DNA of 64,000 nt from Bacillota bacterium (GTDB taxonomy: Bacteria; Bacillota_I; Bacilli_A; RF39; UBA660). The notes under the pieces were generated by a model, which saw only the letters and a program-made list of their open reading frames with translations, was not told the DNA's origin and ran no database searches. The stretch is from the NCBI GenBank assembly GCA_021771185.1, contig JAETPN010000005.1, positions 1-64,000 of the forward strand, in the 5' to 3' direction. Within the stretch, counting starts at the first letter, position 1. Each line of letters opens with the position of its first letter. Shown piece after piece: positions 25,694 to 32,616 of this stretch. Made by a program: the position numbers and the translations under genes.

Positions 25694-26383
25694 TTAAATA
25701 TGAAAAAAATTATCAATACCAATCACACCATCATAATAATTATTCATAATTTCAATACATAATTTCATCTTATCGTTGTTAATTATTCCATTGTCTTTAT
25801 AATCAGTTACAATTTGATTAAATAAATTATCATAATAGAATGTTATGGAACCATATTTGGATTGAATTAAAATATCTATTAAATCATTAATTTTATTTTT
25901 TATCTCATCTTCTAGGTTAGATAATAGATAATCATTTATATTTACTTTTTCTCCATCTATTTCCATTTCATTACCAAGAATTTCTGATAATTTTTTTTGC
26001 AATGGCAATTTTTCATTTTTAATATCATTAATTAAATAATTTTTGTATTGTAATGTTTTTTCAACGGTATATTTTGATAGTTCTTGTTGTTTATTTTCTA
26101 CATTTTTAGGGATTACATCACCAATAACAAAGTCTTTATCACTTGTTTTGTTGAATTCTACAATCGTATCATTATTTATATCTATTAAAGCCCAATATTC
26201 AGATTTTATTTGTTCTTCTTTGCTCCAAACATTATCATTTTCTTCTGTTATCATTACTCCAATATACAATTTTCCATTTTCTATTCTTAGCATAGGGTAT
26301 AGTGGAATATAAGTTTCTAAACCTCTTTTTACTTTTTCATCATTGACAATATTTAAATATTTGTCTAAATTTAAGTTATTCAT
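25694..26383 (-). CDS. Hypothetical protein co-transcribed with an ECF sigma factor
   Basis: 229 residues, soluble, Asn/Lys/Ile-rich, with no membrane segment and no zinc-binding HxxxCxxC, so it is not a standard membrane anti-sigma factor. The N-terminal half looks beta-rich (PLYPMLRIENGKLYIGVMITEE, SEYWALIDINNDTIVEFNK), resembling an immunity/response-type domain; the C-terminal half is helical. It overlaps the sigma gene by eight bases, so the two are co-translated. It could be the sigma factor's partner or target; I cannot tell which. Confidence 0.55.
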   Translation of the reverse strand: MNNLNLDKYLNIVNDEKVKRGLETYIPLYPMLRIENGKLYIGVMITEENDNVWSKEEQIKSEYWALIDINNDTIVEFNKTSDKDFVIGDVIPKNVENKQQELSKYTVEKTLQYKNYLINDIKNEKLPLQKKLSEILGNEMEIDGEKVNINDYLLSNLEDEIKNKINDLIDILIQSKYGSITFYYDNLFNQIVTDYKDNGIINNDKMKLCIEIMNNYYDGVIGIDNFFHI

Positions 26384-26849
26384 AATATCTCTCCTTTATC
26401 TTATTTCTAGCACGATATAAATAAAATTTTATATTTGCTTCTTTTGTATTTAAATTCTTGCTGATATCTTTGATTGAAAGGTCTTTAAGATAGTACATTT
26501 GAAATGAAACTTTTTCATTTTTTGTTAAACCTATATTATCAAGATTATCTATAATTTCTCTATATATTATTTTATCTATCATATTTGGTTCATATCCCAT
26601 TTGATATTCTTCATCAAACGTAATGTTGGTTTTCTCTTTAATATATTTTTTTGCTTTGGTGCACCATAAATTATAAGCAATTTTCCATATTAAATTTTCC
26701 AACTTTTCGGGTTTAATATTTTTATTTAAATATTCAAAGATGGATAAGAAAACATTATTTGTAAGATCTTCTGCATCTTCTTTATTATTTGTTTTCTTAA
26801 TAGCCCAATGATATATTTTATAATAATATTCATCATAGATTCTATCCAT
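26376..26849 (-). CDS. ECF-type RNA polymerase sigma factor
   Basis: 157 residues with both essential regions: region 2 (DEYYYKIYHWAIKKTNNKEDAEDLTNNVFLSIFEYL, with the DAEDLTQ-like -10 recognition helix) and region 4 (LTKNEKVSFQMYYLKDLSIKDISKNLNTKEANIKFYLYRARNKI, a helix-turn-helix). GGTGA lies before the ATG at 26849. It is followed by an overlapping gene without anti-sigma features. As group 4 sigma factors usually control their own operon, the 240-base gap upstream probably holds an autoregulated promoter. Confidence 0.82.
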   Translation of the reverse strand: MDRIYDEYYYKIYHWAIKKTNNKEDAEDLTNNVFLSIFEYLNKNIKPEKLENLIWKIAYNLWCTKAKKYIKEKTNITFDEEYQMGYEPNMIDKIIYREIIDNLDNIGLTKNEKVSFQMYYLKDLSIKDISKNLNTKEANIKFYLYRARNKIKERYYE

Positions 26850-27066
26850 AAATAATCACCTTTCACCCATATAGTATAAAAAAAATCATTTTGGTTAGAA
26901 ATTTTTAAAAATTTCTTTTTTTTATGTAAATCTTTATAATACTCTTATATACAATATATCATATTTTCTCTAAATTTTTAATCTTTTAAGTGTAGAGAGA
27001 TAAGAGTAAAAGAAACCTTAGTGGTTTAAAACAATATAGTATTCTAATCGTTTATCAGATACTAAA

Positions 27067-27087
27067 AAAATCACTAAATGTGATTTT
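27067..27087 (-). terminator. Intrinsic terminator of the AAA ATPase gene
   Basis: AAAATCAC (27067-27074) and GTGATTTT (27080-27087), with a T-run on the minus strand. A further imperfect stem (AGTAT...ATACT, about 27038-27063) lies just beyond. Confidence 0.6.
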
Positions 27088-27089
27088 AA

Positions 27090-27944
27090 TTAAAATTCAT
27101 CTTTGTGATTATTAAAGAAGTCATAATAAATTCTGACGTTTTTAAGTTCCGTCCATTTTTTAGATTTTACAGGAACCTCATCTAAATCATAAATTTTAGC
27201 GTCTCTTAAGCCTAATAGAAAAGGGGAGTGGGTAGATATAATAAACTGGCAATTATAAAATCTTGCGGATTCTTCTATAAATTGTGCTAGTTTAACTTGA
27301 TTTTCTGCGGACAAACTATTTTCTGGTTCATCTAATAAATATATAGAATTATCTTTAATTTCGTTTTCCCAAAATTCTAAAGCGGATTCCCCATTAGACT
27401 GTTCAATGATATTATTGTTACCTAATCTAGTTCTGATATATTTTGATACTGTCATTTGTTTAGCGTCCACTTCATTTTTTAATTCCTCGTAAGCGAATAA
27501 ATTAGTGGTTCCCTCATTATATTTATTATTATAATATTCCTTTTCTAAAGCAGCCTTTCTTCTATTTACTTGATTATTGATTGCGCGTAAATCTAGGAGA
27601 TAATCAAAGACATCATCGCTAGAGATCATCTTTATTTCTCGGAGATTTATTTCGTCTATATCATAAGAATCGATTTTATCAACATATATATCAAACAATT
27701 CACCCTTTTTATCAATGTTCTTTTTTGTTGCTTTTAATTTTGCGCCTACTATGTTAAGTAAAGTTGTTTTTCCTGAACCATTCCCACCGTAAAAAATAGT
27801 TATAGGTTCAAATTTTATATGTCTAAATTCTTTAGTAGGAAATATTTTAAGAGGGTAGAGGGTGTTAAATATACGTTTCTTTTCACATATCATTTCATAT
27901 TCTACCTCATCACTTAATAATTGAAAAGATTTTAAATATACCAT
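27090..27944 (-). CDS. AAA-family (ABC/SMC-like) ATPase
   Basis: 284 residues from ATG 27944, placed right after AAAGGAGAAG; an ATG 15 bases further upstream overlaps that site. Walker A is GGNGSGKTTLLN, a signature-like SNGESALEFW follows, Walker B is IYLLDEPENSLS, and the switch His is in IISTHSPFLLG. This is the compact RecF/OLD-like AAA_15/AAA_21 type, not a transporter. Such stand-alone ATPases are common in defence islands and mobile regions; there is no adjacent nuclease, so a defence role is unproven. A D-loop-proximal ENSLS is typical of the family. Confidence 0.8.
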   Translation of the reverse strand: MVYLKSFQLLSDEVEYEMICEKKRIFNTLYPLKIFPTKEFRHIKFEPITIFYGGNGSGKTTLLNIVGAKLKATKKNIDKKGELFDIYVDKIDSYDIDEINLREIKMISSDDVFDYLLDLRAINNQVNRRKAALEKEYYNNKYNEGTTNLFAYEELKNEVDAKQMTVSKYIRTRLGNNNIIEQSNGESALEFWENEIKDNSIYLLDEPENSLSAENQVKLAQFIEESARFYNCQFIISTHSPFLLGLRDAKIYDLDEVPVKSKKWTELKNVRIYYDFFNNHKDEF

Positions 27945-28133
27945 AACTTCTCCTTTCATAAATATAACTTTAATTTGTCTATAAATATTTTATCATAAAC
28001 TTTTGTATAATAAAACACTAATGTTTATAGTAAGCGTTTAATTTTATTAATAGATTAAGATTTAATGAACTTTTATAAGCTAATTGATTTATTTATATTC
28101 GTATAATATAATAATGATTGAAGGGAGAGAATC

Positions 28134-28406
28134 ATGGAAATATTTGATGGATTAGAGATAATTTTAACAATCATATATGAATTTCTATATGATAAAGCTT
28201 TCAATAGAAACAAAAAATTAGTTCATAGATTGTTTTATATAATATTATATGTAGGAACCTTAAGCTCAATTATTTGTGGTTTAATTTATTTAAGTATTAT
28301 TTTAATTAATGATAAAAATATTTTATTTGGCTCCATTTTACTAGGAATATCTATTTTATGTATTATGATGTTAATATATCCATTTTTTGAAAAGAAAGAA
28401 AAATAA
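28134..28406 (+). CDS. Small membrane protein with two hydrophobic segments
   Basis: 90 residues: a mixed N-terminus (MEIFDGLEIILTIIYEFLYD), then two membrane segments (about 33-54 and 62-83), and a basic-acidic end FFEKKEK. GGGAGAG lies before the ATG and a plausible promoter (TTGATT ... TATAAT near 28087-28111) precedes it. No family recognised. It sits in the accessory patch between the ATPase and an ABC-exporter remnant. Confidence 0.5.
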   Translation: MEIFDGLEIILTIIYEFLYDKAFNRNKKLVHRLFYIILYVGTLSSIICGLIYLSIILINDKNILFGSILLGISILCIMMLIYPFFEKKEK

Positions 28407-28427
28407 TTCTGACTAAATTGTTGATTT

Positions 28428-28590
28428 TTATAACTTTTTATATGTTTCATTATTTTTAATAAGATCATTATGAGTGCTTTGTCCAATAATTTTTCCCTTA
28501 TCTACTTGATACAGTCTCAATAATAGATTAAATATAGTTGTTTTACCACTTCCAGTTTTTTCAACTATAGTAGTTATTTGTACTTTTTTA
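28428..28590 (-). pseudogene. Remnant of an ABC exporter ATPase with an internal deletion
   Basis: Reading the minus strand down to TAA at 28430-28428 gives VQITTIVEKTGSGKTTIFNL then LLLRLYQVDKGKI and, directly, IGQSTHNDLIKNNETYKKL. The first part is the Walker A region of a multidrug/peptide exporter (KVTTIVGKTGSGKTT type, with Gly changed to Glu). The second is the extreme C-terminus (IGQGTHEELL type). Everything between, including the signature and Walker B, and all membrane segments are missing, and there is no start codon. It is a clear fossil left by a large internal deletion. Confidence 0.75.
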
Positions 28591-28677
28591 TTGTTATAAA
28601 TTGTAACAATATAATAAACAACAATTATTTTTTATTTAAAAAGATGATATAATCTTGTATGAAAGGAGTTGCATCAT

Positions 28678-29445
28678 ATGATTACTAAAATTAAATTTAG
28701 AGAAATGACATTGAGAGAAAACATAGACATTATTAAATGGGCTTATTATGAAGGAAATGGTGTATTAAGTGTTCATAATTATACCATTCAATATTTTCCT
28801 GAATTAGCTAATTTTGATAATAATGCTTCAAAAGAAGAAGTTATGAAAAAAATAGAAGAAGTTGTTACAAAAAAATATAAACAATATAGAAATAGAATTA
28901 AAAGTGAAACAAAAAGATATAACGAGATATGGAATCAATATAATGACAAATATTTTTCATTATTGTCTAATTATCTAGGAATAGATTTTTCCGATGTTGA
29001 AATTGTTGATGGTTCGGTTGGTTTAATACCTGTTTTTCCAAGAAATTTAGATAAATTTTCGTTTTCAGTTAGTACTGGCTTGGATGACTGGTTTTTAATT
29101 AGAGTATCTGCCCATGAAACTTTACATTTTATGTGGTTTGAAAAATGGAAACAAATTCATCCGGAAATTTCAAGGCGAGAATATGATTCTCCGTATATAT
29201 CATGGCAATATAGCGAAATGGTAACAGATCCAATATTAAACAATAAACCGTTTTCTGAAATGTTTGGGGATATATTTGTTGAACGTGGATATGATAGTTT
29301 TTATGAACTATATGACGGAGATCATTTAGTTATGGATAAATTAAGAAATCTCTATAGTGAAAATATTTCTGTTGAGGATAAAATAAACAAAGGGTTTGAA
29401 TATATAAATAATATTTTATCACAAGAAAGTAGTAAAAATATTTGA
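28678..29445 (+). CDS. Putative zinc metallopeptidase-like protein (HExxH)
   Basis: 255 residues from ATG 28678, nine bases after AAGGAG; a TATAAT box lies at 28648-28653. The motif SAHETLHFMWFE gives H146-E-T-L-H150, a zincin core, and Glu180 in YSEMVTDPIL is a candidate third ligand. There is no signal peptide or membrane segment, so it would act in the cytosol. Length and context differ from known peptidase families that I recall. The active-site reading is good; substrate and function are unknown. Confidence 0.6.
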   Translation: MITKIKFREMTLRENIDIIKWAYYEGNGVLSVHNYTIQYFPELANFDNNASKEEVMKKIEEVVTKKYKQYRNRIKSETKRYNEIWNQYNDKYFSLLSNYLGIDFSDVEIVDGSVGLIPVFPRNLDKFSFSVSTGLDDWFLIRVSAHETLHFMWFEKWKQIHPEISRREYDSPYISWQYSEMVTDPILNNKPFSEMFGDIFVERGYDSFYELYDGDHLVMDKLRNLYSENISVEDKINKGFEYINNILSQESSKNI

Positions 29446-29492
29446 TCTTAGATCTTTTGAGACAAGGATCAAAATTGTATGTTTAAAAAAAG

Positions 29493-29515
29493 CAGTCTTC
29501 TTTTAGACTGTTTTT
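29493..29515 (+). terminator. Intrinsic terminator
   Basis: CAGTCT (29493-29498) and AGACTG (29505-29510) with TTTTT; it ends the zincin transcript. Confidence 0.7.
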
Positions 29516-29606
29516 GTCAAGTTTAAATTTTATGGTGGCTTGTAAAATAGTTCTTTGCTAAAATTTATTATGTTAAATGATTAGTTGACTAATTTTTCTT
29601 TGATGT

Positions 29607-29637
29607 GGTTGTTGTCGATATCTACAACCTTTTTTTT
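29607..29637 (+). terminator. Orphan terminator-like hairpin
   Basis: GGTTGT (29607-29612) and ACAACC (29624-29629) with an eight-base T-run. No plus-strand gene ends here, so it may be a backup terminator or what is left of a lost gene. Confidence 0.45.
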
Positions 29638-29671
29638 ACTAAAGACCATTAAATAATTATTTCTAATCTAC

Positions 29672-30314
29672 TTAATTTATAACATCAACATCTATTATCT
29701 TGTTAGTATCATCATAAACAATTTTATAGACACCAGGGCTTTTTGGTTTAGAATCTATAATCAATTTTCCATTATATTTTGCGAAAGTATTTTTTTCATC
29801 AAATTCATAATCACATATATTAGCTAAAAAGGATAATAACATAATACCATGAATAACTACTATCATTTTTTCATTAGTTTGATTTAACAATTCATGAATA
29901 AAGTTATTAAATCTTAAATCCATTTCGTTTAAAGATTCACCATCAAAAATTTTATAGTTTTTATCATCAAAAGATCTCTTTGTAAAATCTTTTGGAAGTT
30001 GATTTAAATATTCACATCCAAAATTTCTTTCATTTATTCTATCATCTAATCTAATTTTAGTATGATTATTTTCTGCTAAATACTTTGCGGTTGCAATCGC
30101 TCTAAATGAATTACTTGAATATATGATATCAATATTTTTTAATTCTTCAATTTCACATAATTTTTCTGCTTTTCTTTCACCTTCAACAGATAAAATCATA
30201 TTTTTGTTATATTCTTCCCATTTAACATTTTCATAATCTTCATAATTTTTAATATTTACAAAAGGATTAGAATGTCTAATTAAATAAATAAATCGTGTTC
30301 AATATATCATCCAT
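29672..30314 (-). pseudogene. Histidine phosphatase family protein, out of frame at the N-terminus through an extra AAAT unit
   Basis: The main frame (stop at 29672) reads as a phosphoglycerate-mutase-type phosphatase: IYLIRHSNPF (the RHG-like catalytic His motif), IDIIYSSNSFRAIATAKYLAE, DDRINERNFG, DGESLNEMDLRF and VVIHGIMLLSFL (second catalytic His). No start codon precedes the RHS motif in frame. The natural ATG (30314-30312) reads MDDILNT and then runs into a stop. Removing one four-base unit of the (AAAT)3 run at 30282-30293 restores MDDILNTIYLIRHS. As sequenced, the longest product would start at an internal ATG (30199) and lack the catalytic N-terminus. Confidence 0.75.
30282..30293. 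repeat. AAAT tetranucleotide repeat (three units) in the phosphatase start region
   Basis: Three perfect AAAT units within the first codons of the phosphatase gene; with two units the reading frame is intact, with three it is broken. Confidence 0.85.
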
Positions 30315-30412
30315 TTTCTTTCTCTATTATTATAACATAGATTTATATGATATATCTATTGTAAATAAATGAAAAAAATATATAATGATTATAGAAAGGG
30401 TAGGAATAGGCG

Positions 30413-30763
30413 ATGTCAAAAAATAAAAAAATAGATTTTGAAAAAGTAGTTCGAAATGTTTTAATTGTTTTAACAGCGATTAGTTTAATTATCTTAATGT
30501 TAAATTTTTCATATTTGATTTATCAACATTTAAATATTGAAAAAATTAATAATTTTTTATTAAAATATGTGAATGGAATCGTTCTTTGGAGTAATACCAT
30601 ATTATTATATATCTGTGCAATTGTATATATAATTATGGGTATCAAGTCAAAAAAAGAAGTTGCATTAAAAGTTTCTTTCAGTGTTTTTTCAATTCTAACA
30701 AATATACTAACAATTACTATGATCATTAATCAAATAGCCACATGGTTTGGAATGTTTGACTAA
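30413..30763 (+). CDS. Small membrane protein with three hydrophobic segments
   Basis: 116 residues: a Lys-rich start (MSKNKKIDFEKVVRNVL), then membrane segments at about 17-37, 55-75 and 85-108. AGGAATAGG lies upstream of the ATG. No motif or family recognised. It is flanked by a good terminator and stands alone between the broken phosphatase and the putative toxin locus. Confidence 0.5.
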   Translation: MSKNKKIDFEKVVRNVLIVLTAISLIILMLNFSYLIYQHLNIEKINNFLLKYVNGIVLWSNTILLYICAIVYIIMGIKSKKEVALKVSFSVFSILTNILTITMIINQIATWFGMFD

Positions 30764-30796
30764 AAAAATGAATTTTATCTTTCAAATTCATTTTTT
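30763..30796 (+). terminator. Intrinsic terminator
   Basis: AAAAAATGAATTT (30763-30775) and AAATTCATTTTTT (30784-30796). Confidence 0.75.
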
Positions 30797-30864
30797 CTTT
30801 TTGATTCTTTATTGTAGTAATAAATAAGTGTATTTATTAAATTAATGAAAATTAGTATAAGTTA

Positions 30865-30893
30865 TTGTGTCACAAACATTTGTTTTGTATAAT
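30865..30893 (+). promoter_or_regulatory. Promoter of the 30-residue peptide gene
   Basis: -35 TTGTGT (30865-30870), 17-base spacer, -10 TATAAT (30888-30893). The transcript would start near 30900, giving a leader of about 57 bases in which TCCTT (30923-30927) can pair with the AAGGA of the ribosome site (30943-30947). Confidence 0.6.
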
Positions 30894-30956
30894 TGATTTA
30901 GGAACATTTGATGTGAGTGTCGTCCTTCGATCTTAAGAAAGAAAGGAGGGATAAAA

Positions 30957-31049
30957 ATGAAGAAAAGAACTTTTATTGTAAAATTCCTTCGATACATTGC
31001 TATCATTTTATTACTCCTTACCTTATTGGTAATAGCAATAAAAAAATGA
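30957..31049 (+). CDS. 30-residue hydrophobic peptide, candidate type I toxin
   Basis: The frame begins MKKRTFIVKFLRY and ends LVIAIKK: a basic N-terminus, one membrane span of about 16 residues rich in Leu/Ile, and a basic end. A very strong ribosome site (AAAGGAGGG, 30942-30950) lies seven bases before the ATG. It has a promoter, a leader that can mask the ribosome site, and its own terminator (31090-31135). A minus-strand RNA is predicted to overlap its 3' half. Size, charge pattern, masked ribosome site and convergent antisense together match type I toxins such as TxpA, BsrG or Fst in layout, though the peptide does not match any that I recall in sequence. A plain small membrane protein is the alternative. 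Confidence 0.6.
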   Translation: MKKRTFIVKFLRYIAIILLLLTLLVIAIKK

Positions 31050-31152
31050 CACTTAATTCTATGAATTAAATGTCCACTTAATGAAATTTGGGTAGACATT
31101 CAACTAGCAAAACTGAATGTTCCCTTTTTTCTTTTATGCAAGGTTCCTTGCC
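31040..31152 (-). ncRNA. Predicted antisense RNA overlapping the 3' end of the small-peptide transcript
   Basis: A minus-strand promoter (31187-31159) would start an RNA near 31152. A hairpin GACATTTAATTC / GAATTAAGTGTC (31074-31063 and 31059-31048, with one G-U pair) followed by seven T residues on the minus strand would end it near 31040. The RNA of about 112 bases would have a 5' stem GGCAAGG/CCTTGC and a central CATTCA/TGAATG stem, complementary to the last codons and the whole 3' trailer of the peptide mRNA. On the plus strand the terminator stem has a C-A mismatch and no T-run, so it is directional. Predicted from sequence only. Confidence 0.5.
31090..31135 (+). terminator. Terminator of the small-peptide mRNA
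   Basis: ACATTCA (31096-31102) and TGAATGT (31114-31120), an outer GGG/CCC pairing, then TTTTTTCTTTT. Confidence 0.6.
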
Positions 31153-31158
31153 ATATTC

Positions 31159-31187
31159 ATCATAACATAAAAACGACTTTTTGACAA
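31159..31187 (-). promoter_or_regulatory. Promoter of the predicted antisense RNA
   Basis: On the minus strand: TTGTCA (31187-31182), 17-base spacer, TATGAT (31164-31159). It overlaps the terminator of the upstream tRNA-Leu transcript. Confidence 0.5.
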
Positions 31188-31195
31188 GCCGTTTT
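31169..31195 (-). terminator. Terminator downstream of tRNA-Leu
   Basis: On the minus strand AAAACGGCTT / AAGTCGTTTT with one G-U pair, a 6-base loop and five T residues. Confidence 0.55.
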
Positions 31196-31230
31196 ACTTA
31201 TACTCGAAAACTTCGAGTTATCATTCAATC

Positions 31231-31315
31231 TGGTGCGGGTGAAGGGACTCGAACCCCCATGCCGTAAAGCGCTAGATCCTAAGTCTAGTGCGTCTACCAA
31301 TTTCGCCACACCCGC
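31231..31315 (-). tRNA. tRNA-Leu (anticodon TAG)
   Basis: 85 bases including an encoded CCA. Acceptor stem GCGGGTG / CACCCGC with discriminator A, D-arm with GGTAGAC, anticodon stem CTAGA/TCTAG with loop CTTAGGA, a long class II variable arm, and GGTTCGAGTCC T-arm. The long variable arm and TAG anticodon identify it as leucine. Confidence 0.93.
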
Positions 31316-31415
31316 ATGTGTTTGACATGTTTAATTATACAACAAAAATATTTTTTTATCAATAACTTTTTATTATTTTATGTGAAAATCATAAAAAGAT
31401 GAAAGAAATAAAGAA

Positions 31416-31443
31416 AAAAAGATTTGTATTTCCAAATCTTTTT
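31416..31443. terminator. Intrinsic terminator between the two tRNA genes
   Basis: AAAAAGATTTG (31416-31426) and CAAATCTTTTT (31433-31443); on the minus strand it ends the upstream CAT tRNA, so the two tRNAs are separate transcripts. Confidence 0.75.
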
Positions 31444-31453
31444 ATTTCTTATA

Positions 31454-31530
31454 TGGTGGACCTTGATGGACTCGAACCATCGACCGTCCGGTTATGAGCC
31501 GGATGCTCTAACCAACTGAGCTAAAGGTCC
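31454..31530 (-). tRNA. tRNA with CAT anticodon, probably tRNA-Ile2 (k2C) rather than elongator Met
   Basis: 77 bases including CCA. Acceptor GGACCTT / AAGGTCC, D-arm GCTCAGTTGGTTAGAGC, anticodon stem CCGG with loop CTCATAA, T-arm GGTTCGAGTCC. The C4-G69 and C5-G68 acceptor pairs and the CTCATAA loop resemble the minor isoleucine tRNA whose C34 is changed to lysidine by TilS, and the acceptor agrees with Bacillus tRNA-Ile2 as I remember it. Elongator tRNA-Met is the alternative. Confidence 0.85.
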
Positions 31531-31634
31531 ACTTGCTATTTAATAATAACATAAACTGAATTATTATGCAATAAAAAAACGGAAAAACGTGTCAAAAATA
31601 AGATCAATACATTATATGATAATAGGAGGAATTT

Positions 31635-32582
31635 ATGAAAGAACTAATTGGAAATACACCACTTTTACAAATATTTTATAAATTAAATGGTGAAGAACAC
31701 TCTTTTTTCACAAAGTTAGAGTATTATAATTATACAGGAAGTATTAAGGATCGTGTGGTATCCTATATTTTAAAAAAGATGGAAGAGGAAGGTATATTAA
31801 AAGATGGAATGCCTTTAGTTGAAGCAACCAGTGGGAATACTGGAATTTCTTTAGCATCTTTTGGAGCTTTATTGAAGCATCCTGTAAAAATTTTTATGCC
31901 AGACTGGGTTAGTAAGGAACGAGCTTTACTTATGCGTAGTTATGGAGCAGATGTTACCTTAATCTCAAGAGAAGAGGGTGGATTTAAGACTTGTATTGAA
32001 ATGGCTAGAGATTATTCTTTAAAGCACCATGGTTTTTTATTAAACCAATTTAGTAATAGATATAATCTAGAAGCTCATGAAAAGACAACGGCAAAAGAAC
32101 TTTTAAATACTATTACAAATATTGATATTTTTGTATCAGGAATTGGAACAGGTGGAACTTTAATTGGTACAGGAAGAAAGTTAAAAGAAGAGTATGGAAC
32201 TAAAATTATTGCGATGGAACCAGAAAATATGTCTTTATTAAAAAATCATACGTATGGTTCACATAAAATCGAAGGAATAGGGGATGACTTTATTCCAGAA
32301 ATTGTTGATCAATCGATCATTGATGAGGTGATTACAATTTCTGATGATGAAGCTATTTATCTTAGTCAAAAATTAGCTCATGATCTAGGTTTAGGTGTTG
32401 GAATTTCTAGTGGAGCTAATGCAGCTGCTGCTATTTTATTACGTGATCAAGGAGAAAAAATTGTGACTGTATTTGCAGATGACAACAAAAAATATTTAAG
32501 TGGCGACTTAATGAAGGACATTTTAGTACCAGATCGCTTTCAAGAACTTTATTTTACGCATTTTAAAGTTGTAACGAAATAG
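31635..32582 (+). CDS. Cysteine synthase-family PLP enzyme
   Basis: 315 residues of the fold-type II PLP family. PLP lysine in YTGSIKDRV, substrate loop EATSGNTGISLASFG, phosphate-binding GIGTGGTLIGTGRKLKE, and the C-terminal GISSGANAAAA. This matches O-acetylserine sulfhydrylase (CysK/CysM), which makes cysteine from O-acetylserine and sulfide; cystathionine beta-synthase-type activity cannot be excluded. It has AGGAGG before the ATG. It is followed by cysS after a 34-base gap with a separate TATAAT (32594-32599), so cysteine production and charging are adjacent. Confidence 0.88.
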   Translation: MKELIGNTPLLQIFYKLNGEEHSFFTKLEYYNYTGSIKDRVVSYILKKMEEEGILKDGMPLVEATSGNTGISLASFGALLKHPVKIFMPDWVSKERALLMRSYGADVTLISREEGGFKTCIEMARDYSLKHHGFLLNQFSNRYNLEAHEKTTAKELLNTITNIDIFVSGIGTGGTLIGTGRKLKEEYGTKIIAMEPENMSLLKNHTYGSHKIEGIGDDFIPEIVDQSIIDEVITISDDEAIYLSQKLAHDLGLGVGISSGANAAAAILLRDQGEKIVTVFADDNKKYLSGDLMKDILVPDRFQELYFTHFKVVTK

Positions 32583-32616
32583 GTAAAATATGTTATAATG
32601 ATAACGAGGTGGAACG

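Noticed and set aside
26990-27065. CRISPR or tracrRNA-like fragment (GTTTAAAAC-type words and small stems)
   Set aside because: No repeated units, no spacers, no cas genes; looks like terminator-associated structure.
31231-31530. tRNA genes as integration sites of the accessory patch
   Set aside because: No duplicated tRNA 3' end found between 25.7 and 31.2 kb and no integrase.
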